Shown here piece by piece: positions 1 to 12,945 of a stretch of 64,000 nucleotides of DNA (position 1 is the stretch's first letter; each line of letters begins with the position of its first letter). The notes beneath the pieces are model-generated. The model made no database searches. It saw nothing but the letters and a program-made list of their open reading frames with translations, and was not told the DNA's origin. Source of the DNA: Paramacrobiotus metropolitanus (Eukaryota; Tardigrada; Eutardigrada; Parachela; Macrobiotidae). The position numbers were made by a program, and so were the translations under genes. The DNA lies in the NCBI RefSeq assembly GCF_019649055.1, contig NW_026570221.1, positions 1,054,001-1,118,000 of the forward strand, given 5' to 3'.

Positions 1-1520
1 ACAATGGTAAGTATAGTTTTCCGCTAACTGACCGTGCGCCAAACCGTTAAACAGCAATACGTCCGCCTCTGGATAGTTCAAGAATTTCGGATAAAAAATG
101 CATATATAGTTCAAGACAAATAGGCAAAAAAAGACTTCCGCAATCAGGATAAAAGCTTGACATCAACCGATACAGGAAGTTGGTCATTGAGGTGATGACT
201 AATCAGATGACGGTCTGAGAGTCTGAGACAGTTAAATCCGTGAATGATACTAAATCGCGTGCGGTGTCCTGCGTATTATCAGCGTATATGTCACAATTTC
301 TCTGTATTCCGTGCACAGTTGGAATAAATAACCTTTATCTGAACTATATATCCACAAAACAGTAAAGCATGCACAGTTTTGACGCGGCAAAGATCTGTAC
401 GAGAGGCCGGCATTTGGGTTACGCGATGGCTTTATATCGTTGCCGCACGGAACCATAGGAATACGCTGTACGTAATAAGGGACCGATCCTAGTGAAAAAC
501 GGATCTGCTGTTTGCAAAGTATTTATCGGCATTTATAGACTCGTTTCCATTTCTGCGTCTGAAAGGACCATACGCTGTGCTTGTGTCCATAGCTTGCTCA
601 GCATAACTAGTATTATGCTTTGTGCGACCAAAGGATATCGCTCTTCGAAACGGACGAATCGACAAAATTTTCGGAAAAATGAACAATGTAAATTTATGTA
701 GCTATTCCGGGATGGGAAATGCGTTGATCTTATAATAGAATTGGTCGAAGCTGAACGGTAAGCGGGCTCGGAAATCCTAATCGGCAATTATCGTCGACAT
801 TGGATTATGTGCTCTTTCTAAGCCTTGTTGTAGAAGTCATCGCACTAAGCATGCGTGGGCACATTGCTGATTGCGCGTTCGACGATATGAAAGGTCGTAC
901 ACTGTGATGCAGATAAAGCGTAACACTTCATGACCATGATTCAGATGGGCGTTTCGCGTCGGTATTTAATTACAATTGTAAGCGGTATTTCATAAGCAAA
1001 TGATAATTTGTCTTAATACAGTCGCTATTTTTCATGATTTGGATTCGGCACACAGACCCCCAAAGCTGTGACATAGTTCTTGCATGTTGCTTTCCCGCGC
1101 ATGCACACCAATTTGATATCATATAATATGTATCAGGTCACTTCCCTTAACAAATTTACAACCAAACAGTCCAAACTTATCGGGCTTATACATGTATGTT
1201 TTCACAGGGTAACTAAATTCACAGCTAGAAAATGCACGGTGGATCACGTAATATCATTATAGACTAAGTGCGGTAAGTAAAAACAGCCAATTTTACGGTA
1301 GCTGATTGTCAGGTAAAACTACAAAAATGCAAAACACTTACTGATGTTGAAAGATGCGTAATCTCTTGAATATGCGTATTCGTAAGTCGTAAATACGTCG
1401 CCTAATAACGCTATCGTCACTAATTCCCTTATTTTAGCCAACCGTTTATTCGACATAAAACGATCCTAAGTAGTAAATTCCTTTTTTCAACCCATTTCGT
1501 TTCACAGTATGTAGAAAACA
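1..1520. other. Intergenic stretch, no gene seen
   Basis: Only short open frames without family resemblance, splice signals or codon-like composition are visible on either strand. The left edge may cut a gene whose exons lie outside the window. One copy of the recurring 8-mer TACGAGTA (as TACTCGTA) sits just beyond this span at 1530-1537. Confidence 0.5.
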
Positions 1521-1529
1521 AGGTATTTA

Positions 1530-2593
1530 TACTCGTACCGTCGTACGTATGTAAATAAGAACCGTTTTGTCGTTTAAGTGAAATCTGCTATATGGTTCAT
1601 TTGGTGCTTCGAAAGCGTAGTATAATTGTATAGCCCGCAACCGAGCTGGACATTTCTGATTAATATGCACTGAAAATGGCTTATTGACTCCACTGCCGTT
1701 CCACGCTTTGGCGTATCCTTGAAACCTTGAAGCAAGCAGCATATACCCTGTTGTCCCATTCATAAAGAATTGCAATGCCTACCGTGCAAAAAGTCCACCG
1801 CCAATTATGGGATACATCAGGGAAGAAAGTATTAGTGTGGGGTTGATTACACTGACTCGCGCTATGTGGAAAACTATTTGGATGATTACAAAGAAAAACT
1901 CCCCTATGACCCAATAGATTAGCAACAATACCCCAGTCGTGCAAAACACCAATTGACACTGACGTTGCCGGTAGCCCCATTTCACTTCCTTATCTGCAGG
2001 GCGCAGTACACCCTCGCCTGACTGCATTATTACAAAACCTATCGATCCAGAAAATGACTGGCTCCGCCACTAGCGTCGCGAGGCTCATCTCGTTGTACGC
2101 TGCAAGTGGAGCGCTAATTTCTTTATTAAATCTCCAGCGCACTTCCATTAAATGCAGTAAAAAAAATAGCACCACTTCATCTGCAGTGGTTTTAACAAGA
2201 GATATTGCTGGGTGCCGTTGTATCATTAAGAAAATGGTACTGTTGCAAAAGTCCCTTATTTCCACTGCGGAGACGGAGATTTGTCCCAACTGGAGCGCGC
2301 TACGCCGGCCAATCAAACGTACGCTCAAGATATATACGCTTACAAAAGATCAGCAGCAAGCCTGCTTGACTGCCATTAGCTACTGTTACAACAGTGGCGC
2401 ATTCAATTAGAGCGTACGTGTTAGCCGTTGCATACAATATATACCCCGGCGACGCGGAGCCATTCATCAGGCTATCACATCCGGCCACGCTTAACTTCAT
2501 TTTCTTCACATCAAACAACAAATGACGGGGATCGCGAACTTGAGCATGTAATAATATAACAGCGACAGGCAGCCAGAAAATTGGTAGTGTGTA
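1530..2593 (-). pseudogene. Gustatory-receptor-like membrane protein, 5'-truncated and probably frameshifted
   Basis: Exons read 2593-2344, 2264-2039, about 2027-1850 and about 1790-1530. The first exon encodes hydrophobic segments (FWLPVAVILLHA, then TYALIECATVVTVA). It splices in phase (donor gtaagc, acceptor ccgcag) to a loop ending WRFNKEI...VIFWIDR. Later come a charged LRPADKEVKW stretch, a transmembrane run and a last segment with IQLYYAF and FHLNDKTVLI. These blocks align in order with the fuller receptor at 25.2-26.9 kb (WQLQDLTDRVN, THEEKEMR, ISPFGCFTI), which supports an insect-type gustatory receptor-like fold. The N-terminal half (about four membrane segments) is absent. The 5'-most exon ends only 78 bp from the cyclase start on the other strand. 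The frame does not carry across 2000-2040 without a shift. Likely a remnant; unseen 5' exons remain possible. Confidence 0.45.
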
Positions 2594-2671
2594 CTGTGTA
2601 GTGTTGTGTGTTCTGCGTGTAAATGCCTGATCCCACCGACTACTTGATTATTTCAACAGCTGTCGCCCAAA

Positions 2672-5600
2672 ATGTACGGCATGGTCATCCAGTCTATGGC
2701 GGCCTATCTGCAGCAGACCTATGGCGATCTGCTGTATCAAGAGGTCATCGAATGTGCCGGCATTCCGGTGACGGTTTTCAACACGCACGAAGTCTACCCG
2801 GATAAGTATGTAAAGGCGCTGGTACAGACCGCCGCCCGGGTGCTGGAGGAGGACAAAGAACCGGCGTTTTATTTGGAGATTTTCGGGAGGATGTTCGTCT
2901 TGGTATGTGATATCTGGGTTGCGCGTTATAACTGCATAATTACGCCGGTTTATGGCCGCAATGAAAGATGTAAAAGCAGGTTAATCGTATTAGCATTGTA
3001 CTATTGATTCGCTGATAGATTGATCGGCTGATTTTATTGATAAGAAAAAAGTAATTACAATTACCATGGAAGACGTCTGCGGGTTAATTTGCTGACAGTG
3101 CAGTGTTGTCGGCATTGTCGTTCGTCATGGGATTCATTAGGTGACGGTTACGCATCGCTGATCAAGAATGTCTGGCTGCCAAGCGTTCTAAAAGATTTTG
3201 CTTAACCATTAGATTTTGAATTATGCGAGTAGTTAGGTTGCTTGTAAAGTTTATTTATTTCTTTGGAATTTTGAAGATATCAGTTATATACAGTATACAA
3301 CTTACAGCATACTTATGTAATTAGCTAATGAGTGTTAGCAAAATAAGTTTAATTAATTTAATGCTATTGCAGTATTGCCATACATATGGACACGACAGGG
3401 TACGTAATACACTGTTTGCAAAGTACAAAGATATTAAAAAGATTATTTTATGAAATATTGTATGTAATGCAGATTCTTCGCGTGTCGGGCCGGCATTTTC
3501 GTGATTTAATTCGCAACATGAACCACCTCCATCACTGCATGCGCTACAGTTATCCCCGCATGATCCATCCATCCTTCGTGGTTGTCGCTGAGGATGTATC
3601 CGGTATGGTGCTGCATTATGAATCGGTGCGGCAAGGCTTCGCTCCCTATGTCACCGGTCAGGTAACCAAAGGAAATATTGCATTCCGCTGCCTTGCATAA
3701 CTGCAGAATTATCAACATGACGACATTTTCCCAGTGTCACTACATGTACAATTTGACACATGGCCCGGGGCACGTGACTTGCTTTTCTTTATCTTGGACA
3801 GTTGAAAGAATTAGCCACTAACAGCAAATTCTTCAATAAGCCCTACTTCAATGTCAGCGTGATGGAAGAGCGCGAGCTGTCACAGCGTGGATCCTATCTG
3901 TCAGTATTACGTCTGGATTTCCCCAATACCGGATATGCAGGCTCAATATCCGGTTACAATCGCCAGTTTACACCCCGGTTCCCCTGCCTTAACTCGCAGA
4001 CATTTTTCAATATTCTTCCCTATAGTCTCTGTGAGTTGGATTAAACTGTCTCATTCGTTGGTGTGGCGCACGCGTGCACATGGTGTCGTAACAGTGGCGT
4101 CGCGTCGTGTCAGTCCCTTTTTTCAGTGGGAAATTAATCACGTTACACTTGACGCCTGATCGTAGACGGGTTCTGATGTCATGTCGTTACAGTTCTGGAC
4201 GAACAGCTGATAGTCAAGATGTGCAGTATCCGGCTGCAACGGTTGTTCGAAGACAAAGTTGCCGGCCGACCGTTGGCGGAGTTTTTCCGACCAGCGCAAC
4301 CCACTTTTAATTTGACATTCGAAGAGGTACGACAACAGCAGTTAATGCTGAAAACGCATATAAGTACTACGAGTTTCAACAAATTTTTTTTTAAGTTGAT
4401 GGTTGTCGAGTAATACTCGTACTATACTGACTTGTAATTTTGGCCTGCAACGCAGTTATACGGAAACGCCAAGCAGGATGATATAATAGTTTACGAATAG
4501 CATTCATATGATTGTGTACAGTCTATACAGGTACAATATTCGCAGCACCATTTGCTTAACGATGCCGTTAGCGACAATATGATAGCACAAGTAGGTATAA
4601 CTATATTCTTGCGGCTTTTCGTAGATTTTACACTTGCAAGATGTCGTCATCGAACTGGAATCGGTGCCCACTATATGCGTGGAAAATCCTTACACCAAAC
4701 AGAAATTCCTGTCACCTCACCGAGTACTGCTCAAGGGAGAATTCAAACAAACTGCCACCCAGCGCGTCCTATTCATAAGCTCAACGCCAACGTACGCGCC
4801 AAATTGACCCGATAAATTACTGAACCGTTGTCGTGCCTCACGGCGGGGTTTCTTTTTTCAGACTCAATGACCTTTCCGATTTAGAGCGCATCGGCTTCTA
4901 TCTGAGTGATCTGCCGCTCCACAGCGGATCCGCGGATTTGGCCGCGTGCGGGTGGCATTCCCAGCAGAACACATTCCGACATTTTCAAAAAGAAGCAGAA
5001 AAAAGCAAACAGCTGGAAGATTCACTGAGGAAGTTAGACGAATGGCAGCGGCGTGGTGATTCTTTGCTGATGTCCATGATACCGAAGTAAGGCATTGCAG
5101 ACCGCCCGGTGTATTAACGGTTGGCCGGTTACTGACGATCGGGAAATTATTTTGTTCAGGCACATAATCGAAAAAATGATGGATACAGGAGAACATTATT
5201 TTTGTGAGGTGGGAATCTAGTGCAATGTTTGCTACAGTGTGCTTGTATTTGGAGCAAGTCGTTTTGCAGCCGTATGATGAGGTCACCATCATGTTTGTTC
5301 GATTATTTGACTTCAACGTAGTTTGGTAAGTGCTTCAGTAAGAGTTTGGGGACATAACCCTGTTAACCCGGTCCATTTTGACTGAAGCACAAAAATATCT
5401 GCAAATGCCTATCATTATTCTGAAGAACGTGGAACCGATAATTATGGGCATGCAGTGCCCTGCACAGACATTTTTGTTTTTTTTTAAACCACATGAATAC
5501 GTCCCAAATATTTAAAAGGATGTGAAATCGATATTTGGGATGTGTGTTGTGTGATTATGCGGCACATTTTTGCCTTTTGCATTCGGTCATTCAGCCAAAA

Positions 5601-7308
5601 TTAATAATAAAAAAGATTTCTATAGCAAACACTCGTTTCTTGTAAATTTTTTCAATCTACAAAAAGTTCGTTTTTGCTGTTAATATCAGAATCGCCACAT
5701 TTCATATATGTCTGAAAACAAAAAATATCGCTTATGGTATGATATATCTGCGCATGCATTGCAGTTCCAAAATTCCCCAACAGAAGTTGTGAAGGTCGTG
5801 AGTGAATGCTGGAGTGCACTGGATACTCTAACTGGTACAGAATTATCAAACTGTTTGTACAGCATTATCAAACTTCCATGTTTAATGTTTATATTGCAAG
5901 GGTAAATGATTTTTGCTATTTACTGTACAATGTGCATCGACATAAACCAATAATAACACTGAATATCTGAGTTTTAGCGTAAATGGCATTACTTCTAATA
6001 GTAACTGTTTAAACCAATTTTACCCTTTACGTAGATAATTATGACGTGTTAAAAGTGGAAAATCGAGGCGAAGAGTACATGGTACGTAGTGTTCTGAGCG
6101 GTGAAGCGGTGAAGCCAAGCCAACCAAAGCTCATTGTCCGCTTCTCATCAAGCTGATGTCGGCAAATAAACTCATCGTCCGGTTGTCCAATAGGTCGCCA
6201 GTGGGATTCCAGATAAAAACGGCAACCAGCACGCCAGCGAAACCGCTAGTCTAGCACTGCAAATCATGCAGACGGTTATGGACATGGACTTCGCCCCGCT
6301 ACCCGATCGCAAACTGCAGATCAGAATCGGGATCAATTCCGGTAAATGTACCATCTGAAAAGCAGCGGATCGTAATGCAAGCAAGATTTTTTTGTGTTCA
6401 TAAAAAGGTGTACATCTATCTGTAGACAGAAAAATTGTTATGCATCAGTTATTCAAGGTTCTGTATGCGGTAATTTTGACTTAGCCCTTACTCTAAGAAG
6501 GCTAGAATACGGTAGTCGGCATTAATTTTGTGATGCTTGAAGATCACTGTTTTTAGGGCCGGTTGTGGGGGGTGTTGTTGGACTGCATTTGCCTCGATTC
6601 TGCATATTCGGGGACACCGGTAAGATGACAAAGATACGCAGCACAAAATACTGCTATAGTGTAACCTTTAGACAATGCTGTGAGATCAGCCGTTGTTGCC
6701 GCACTGTTAGTAATAATTAATATTACTTAGCCAATACTACAGCAGCTTGAAAATTAAATTCATGGTAAGGGCCGCGTGTTACATCAGCTTTCCGGGTTTG
6801 CTGTGCTAGATCAGTTCCGCATGAACATTACCGTTTAATTTGTTCCTCATTGCAGTAAACACAGCATCCAGAATGGAATCTTCCGGCATGCGTAAGGCAC
6901 CTCTGCTGATTAATTAACTTTATACCAATCGTATGATCGCATCCAACAAGTCTGTTCTTCCTAATGAAAATAGTGTCAATTTGTGCAGCTTTCCGGATTC
7001 AGTGTAGCGAGACAACAAGAAACATTCTGGTCACAACCGGTGATTTTGAGATGAAAAAGCGTGGAATTATGAAAATCAAAGTAACTACCCATGCGCTTTT
7101 ATTAGTAATACTTTTATACAAATAATAATTTATAGTTAGTGCTAATCTGGCGTTTGATATACAGGGAAAAGGTGAAATGATGGTCTACTGGCTTGTGAGT
7201 AAACACGGATCGGATTTTGGTATTGAAATCGAAGACCATGCACTGCTTTCGTTGACTACAAGCACTTCTTATCTGATTGAGCCCGGTCCTCCGTCACCGG
7301 CATCTTAA
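2672..7308 (+). CDS. Atypical soluble guanylyl cyclase, tandem copy 1
   Basis: A receptor-type soluble guanylyl cyclase, expected to bind heme and take part in making cGMP. Exons: 2672-2902, 3373-3399, 3473-3661, 3802-4030, 4193-4326, 4625-4791, 4862-5086, 5160-5208, 5270-5317, 5765-5834, 6035-6081, 6194-6341, 6557-6619, 6856-6891, 6989-7080, 7165-7308. They sum to 632 aa in frame. The N-terminal H-NOX domain (about 1-180) keeps the proximal His (HLHHCM) and the YxSxR heme-propionate motif (YESVR). MRYSYPRM resembles the Gyc-88E/GCY-31-type atypical oxygen-sensing subfamily. A PAS-like region and a signalling helix (SDLERIGFYLSDLPLH) lead to the cyclase domain (about 410-632) with GDTVNTASRME. 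Purine-recognition E (KVENRG) and C (RFCIFGD) are kept. Both metal-binding Asp positions are replaced (FSDIVGF to FVRLFDF; GD to GE), so a partner subunit is probably needed. The exon 9 donor (gtagtt) is weak. Confidence 0.9.
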
Positions 7309-9428
7309 AGGCCGGTTTGCTGAAGGCCTGCCTACCTGCTCGCCCTTTTTTAGGCGGTTTTAACACGACACAAAATCTGCGTGTTGCGATTTCTTACTAG
7401 GAGTATTTGGATGTTGCCTAACGCTGGGACGATGAGAAGATTAAGCTACCCAATCACAGCAGTATATCTTACCATTGGTTAGACTTTACTGAGCTCTGAT
7501 TGTTGTTAAAAAACTTGGATTACAAGTTACGGCAAAGGGCACGCATACCCATTAGAAGGGTTCTAAATTTTGTAAACAAAGGTATTTAACGGAAAGCACC
7601 GATAAAGTAAAAGACCACTTGCTCTCTTACACTTTACATTTTTTGCCGCATGTACAGCATACATAAAACCAAGAGGTTTTGTACGTACAGAGTAGTGGAA
7701 AAGGTGAACAAAGGACAATCGACACATAAACAAGTCAGGAAACTTAAATCTGATATGCAGGGAATAACATGGTTTTTCACGGTCAGGAGAGCAAGGATGA
7801 TTTGGTGGAATATGGGTAAATTTTCGTCGGAAACTCTGAATATTTAAGACATAATTACTTGTACAGTGTGTCTGTGAGTACTGCTATGGACTGCAGTTGC
7901 GCCGATCAGTAATGCATTCATGGTGCAGCGATGTTTGAACAAGTATGCAAAATTAATGTCCAATGCTCTCGGCAACACAGTGGTAATTTTTCATTTTTCT
8001 GAATCGCAGGACACGCAGGCCTGACCTTTAAACAACAAACCGAGGTCGTTTCTTTCACCATCACTGACTACCATTTAGTCATCGGTAAGGTGGATAACTG
8101 AACAAATGCTTCTTCGGCATGTTATTACAGGGTAGTCGAACGGATGAATGGATGGACTGGATGACTAGAAACTCCTAACAGTTTCATCTTCATCTGTCCC
8201 GCAAAAATGACAAATTTAAACCAGATGTTTCCCAACTTTCCAAGAAAGCAAAAATGAAGAATGATGATTGCTCACTGATGTATCGGACAGCAGGGTTGGC
8301 TCTGGTAGAACAAAGTCTGTAACCTTTGCTAACAACCATCAGGAGGCTCTAAAGGCTAATTAGAGCACAATAACCACTTCACCTCACTCACTTACTTCAC
8401 TTATAGCACCAATAATCAGTTCACCTAAATGGACAATGCTAAGGAGAACATGATAGTCACAAAAACTTTAAAATCAACCCTCGCTCCACGGTACCTTTGC
8501 AGCTGCATAGTAGATGGGCACATTGATTGCCTTAAAAGCAAATTGCTGGATCCTGTCCATCTCACAAAAGCCAGAACAAAGAGTTTTCCGGCACCGGAAC
8601 TAAAATGGCGAATGAAATGTAGCGTTGATCTGTCTACTTCGAATTTTGTAAAAGAAGATTAGTGTCCTACTTGAGCTTCTCTACGTATCTGTATAGATCC
8701 GTCTTAACCATCCATCTAATGCTTTGGACGGACGGAATATTTTTATCTGGTTTTATCTTGAAGCCAGTCAAAAAGTGCAGATACACAATTAACCAATAAA
8801 ATGTTTTTACCTTACTAACCATTAAAACGTTTTTCCTTTCTGGTGTTTTATTAACTTTATTTAGCTTTAAAACACTATTCTAGTAAACCCCGTAACCGAA
8901 AGCATGGTGCATCTTACAAAGAGCTGCAGGTTAGTGAAGGAAGTCGCCCACATCCATAACGATTTGGAACGCCCACTATGTGTGAGCCACTGTGAGGCAC
9001 CAGCATAGTAAATCTATCTGTTGTTAGCATGCCGGTTAATCGTCAGTGGTATAGGTCGAGCAGCAGAGGGATCACAGGAAGGACAATGCTCCTCCGGCAT
9101 CCCGTTGGTCTGGTACATGTACGATTACCGTAACCATGATCGGCCATCCATCTTGCACAGTACTCCAGCGGTTCATCTTAATTGAGTATCTCCATAACTG
9201 CGAAAGCCTGCGGGCATTTAAGCAATAACAACTGGAAGTTCTGGAGCGTATCGCAAGCTCACCGGCATCGGTATAACAAGGATATATTCTCGACACTGGA
9301 GTTAATTATACGTTTTTAATAACTGTGACATCCAGGGCCCCCGTAACATCCAGGAACTTGTCTTAACCTGGTTACCTTATGAAATTTTCTGGCTTGGTGC
9401 TTTTATACCTTTTACACCTTTTATCATA
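7309..9428. other. Spacer between the cyclase copies
   Basis: About 2.1 kb without a recognisable gene. Open frames here (for example 8429-8662 +) are short and show no domain. A CACTT-rich low-complexity run lies near 8376-8412. The promoter of the second cyclase should lie at the 3' end, but I see no distinct element. Confidence 0.5.
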
Positions 9429-12400
9429 ATGTACGGTTTGTTACTGCAGTCGATCGCTGCGTATCTGCAAGAGACGTATGGAGAAATCATTTTTAAGAAA
9501 ATAATCCATAAAGCGGGCATTCCGGTGACGATATTCAATACACACGACATCTATCCAGATGCTTACATGGAACAACTTACGGAAGGGGCAGCGGCGGTCA
9601 TCGGAGACTGGCAAAGCGCTAAAGATTATCTCGAACTCTTTGGCCAGCTTTTTGTGCAGGTTTGTGGTTGCGAAATAATTAACGTTCGTTCATCTGTACT
9701 GTTACGTAGTTGCTGGTAAAGGTTCATTTTTTGTGAAACTGTTTGATCTAAATTTCTTTTACAGTACTGTCACACGTATGGACACGACAAGGTTAGAAAT
9801 TATGGTGTAAAATGCCTACGTGAACATTTACCACATCTGGTGTTTCCTGGAAATATGTAGATTCTGCGAGTATCCGGAAAGAATTTTCGGGATGTAATGA
9901 AGAATATTAATCACATCCATCACTGTATGCGCTACAGTTATCCGCGCATGATCCATCCATCGTTTATTATCACGGCCGAAGATAGTTATGGAATGGTGTT
10001 ACACTATGAATCCTGTCGGAAAGGTTACGCGCCGTACGTCACCGGACTAGTAAGGGTTAAATTAAGTATGGACCGTATAAAGCAGTTAATTTTCTCGAAA
10101 ATTGTTCCATTGTGTGTGCCAATCAAATAATACAGGCGTCATATTGGAAAATGAGAATTTTAAATGATTTATCTGCTTTTGTACGCCCTGTGCACGGTTT
10201 GGACTACATTTGACAAATAGGAAGTTATTAACGTAATGTAAGACATTGTGTGACAATGTCCGTTTGGATCGCTTACACGGCTACACCCACACGGGTCAGG
10301 ACAGGATCCCAGAAATGAACCACACAAAATTCTAGCGTATTATGAACCGTCTCTTGCTCACAAACATGTACTGAGCGTAATTAATTTTTAGCTGAAAGAA
10401 CTGGCTCTGCGATTCTTCAACAAACGCCTGGGTAACGTTCGAGTTCTGCACGAAGAGGAAGTGCCGCACCGTGAAACATTTCTAACGGTGCTTCGGCTGG
10501 ATTTTAACAACACCGGCTACGTGGAGGCACCCTCTATCTCGCAGATTGGACTTTGCCGGCGCTTTGCACAAATTACCACTAAGACCCTCTTTAATATACT
10601 GCCATATAGTATCTGTAAGTTGCGTGAGAAATCGCCACCTGTGTTGTTATTGTTCTACTACGAGTACCATGATTGCTGTATTTGTGGATTAAAAGCAGAT
10701 TTGAATCACGCGTTGGTGGTTGCGCAATGCGGAGAAAAACTGAGTCGCCTGTTCAAAGACACAATCGAGGGTAAAACACTGGCTGACATTTTCCGACCAA
10801 CCCAACCATGCTTTGACCTTTCTTTTGATATGGTATGGGCCTATGGCTATAATTTCTAGCATAATATTTACTTAAGCAAATTAGCAATTTCTCAAGAAAA
10901 AATTGTTAGCAACATAATCTGATTGGCTTGCAAAAAGCGACTTACGCAATAACTTTTTTATAGATTCTGCATCTGCAAGACGTACCTATTGAAATGGAAT
11001 CTCTTCTGTACATCATGCTGGAGAATCCTAAAACGCGTGAAAGGGTTATGACAAAGCAGAAATTATTGCTCAAGGGACAATTTAAGCAGACATCGAGGAA
11101 CAGTATTCTGTTCATGAGCTCGACTCCAACGTTAGCGAATTTGCTTTACTTTCTCTGTGCTACTACTGTCTATGCAGCAGCTATTTTTGTCTTGCTTGTC
11201 GCGCCTTTTACAATAATTGTTAGCGAAAAGATATTTTGCAATAGACTTGGGCACAATAGTCGCGCAGTTTTGAGGAAGTTGACAATAATAATTATTTTTA
11301 ATGACTGCAGGGTAGGGGATCTGTCGGATTTGGAGCGTATAGGATTCTTCCTCAGCGATTTACCATTGCATAGCGGCTCCGCCGATCTGGCCGCCTGTGG
11401 CTGGCATTCGCATAAGCAGGTTTTCCAGCATTTTCAGACGGAATCGGAAAAAAGCCGCCAACTCGAGGAATCACTAACAAAGCTGGATGAATGGAAGAAA
11501 CGGGGTGATATGTTGCTGGGATCCTTAGTTCCAAAGTAAGGCTTATGCATTTTACTTAATATTATCAACATGATTACTGTAATCGGCTTTCTGACAGTTA
11601 TGTCCTGCAAAAATTGCAATCCAGCCAGATGAGTGGAACGCCAGGATACCACTACTGTGAGGTGAAAATCACAGACCGCCGCTCAAAAAGACTAGGTGAA
11701 CTATATGCTGTACATTTTGTTCGCAGTTCTTCGAATCGGTAACCGTGACCTTTATCCGGCTGTATGATTTCGGGAGATTTTGGTACGCATTTATCGTTTA
11801 CTGTCTTCCACAACCGTACGCTACTTTCATTACGGTACACTGTATAGTTCAAGCGTTGCTGCAACGGACCTGATGAAAATTGTCAGTCAGTGTTGGATGG
11901 CAATTGACTCTTTATCCGGTACAGATGTATTCAATTCATAAATGATGATGTAAACAGCCCTTTCCATTGCGACCGAACTGTGCTTGACTTACCTTTTGCG
12001 CCCCCACAGATAAGTATCGTGTTGTCAAAGTGGAAAACCGTGGAGAAGAATATTTGGTGAGATGCAGACCACCTTTACATTACAGCCACAATTCTGGGTG
12101 GCGTTTCTACAACGCTGGGCTTTATACGTAGATTGCCAGCGGGATTCCAGCAATGAAACCCTGTCAGCATGCTTCCGAAGCAGCCGCACTCTGTGTCGAG
12201 GTCATGAAACTAGTGGACAAAATGGATTTTCTGCGTCTACACGATACGCGATTGAAGATCCGAATTGGAATAAACACTGGTCAGTGTTGTTTGACTCATT
12301 AACAGTTCAAGATCTCGGTATTTTACAATAAAGTCTTGTTGGTAGGACCGGTTATGGCCGGTATTCTTGGATTCCAATTACCGCGATTTTGTCTTTTTGG

Positions 12401-12831
12401 AGACACCGGTATGTACAGCCTCGGTAACAGTGGGATAACCTAGCGTTTTGGTTTCTTTTACAGTAAACACCGCATCGCGCATGGAATCTACCGGTCTTCG
12501 TAAGTCATATTCGTAACTCTAATTCCTTACTCGCAAAAAACAATCTCACGTCAGCGAGGTTATAAAGTCAGTAAACTAGCTTGACCACGCTTCATTATTT
12601 TTCAGCATTTCGGATACAATGTAGTCAACAGACCGCGACATTTCTGAATTTGACAGAGAAATTCGTTCTGAACGAACGCGGCACTATTGAAATTAAGGTC
12701 AGACATGGATTCCAATTTCCAAATTCTTTTGCGCATGTAAGTGCGTTAAAAACGGGTTTAATGACAAGTTGTTGCAGGGAAAAGGCCGCATGAAAGTGTT
12801 TTGGTTAATTGCATATAAAACGCACATCTGA
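9429..12831 (+). CDS. Atypical soluble guanylyl cyclase, tandem copy 2
   Basis: Paralogue of the upstream gene with a matching exon plan. Exons: 9429-9659, 9765-9791, 9861-10049, 10392-10614, 10699-10832, 10964-11130, 11311-11535, 11598-11661, 11727-11782, 11848-11918, 12010-12056, 12132-12279, 12346-12408, 12464-12499, 12606-12697, 12778-12831. They sum to 608 aa in frame, shorter at the C-terminus than copy 1. The H-NOX domain keeps the heme His (HIHHCM) and YESCR. The helix region reads SDLERIGFFLSDLPLH and the cyclase domain includes GDTVNTASRME. As in copy 1, the metal-binding Asp positions are lost (FIRLYDF; RGEEY) while the purine-recognition Glu and Cys remain. Both copies therefore look beta-like. 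Whether they pair with each other or with an alpha-like subunit elsewhere cannot be told here. Eight of the first exons are identical or nearly identical in length between copies, so the duplication was of the whole gene. Confidence 0.9.
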
Positions 12832-12945
12832 TAAACCGCGTGGGTTTCGACTTTTCCTTTATAATTTTGATAAGAAAATTGCTGAAACCATAATTCCACA
12901 GTAAAATGTAGTTTTATACTGCTGTCAATAAATCAGAACAAAAAG

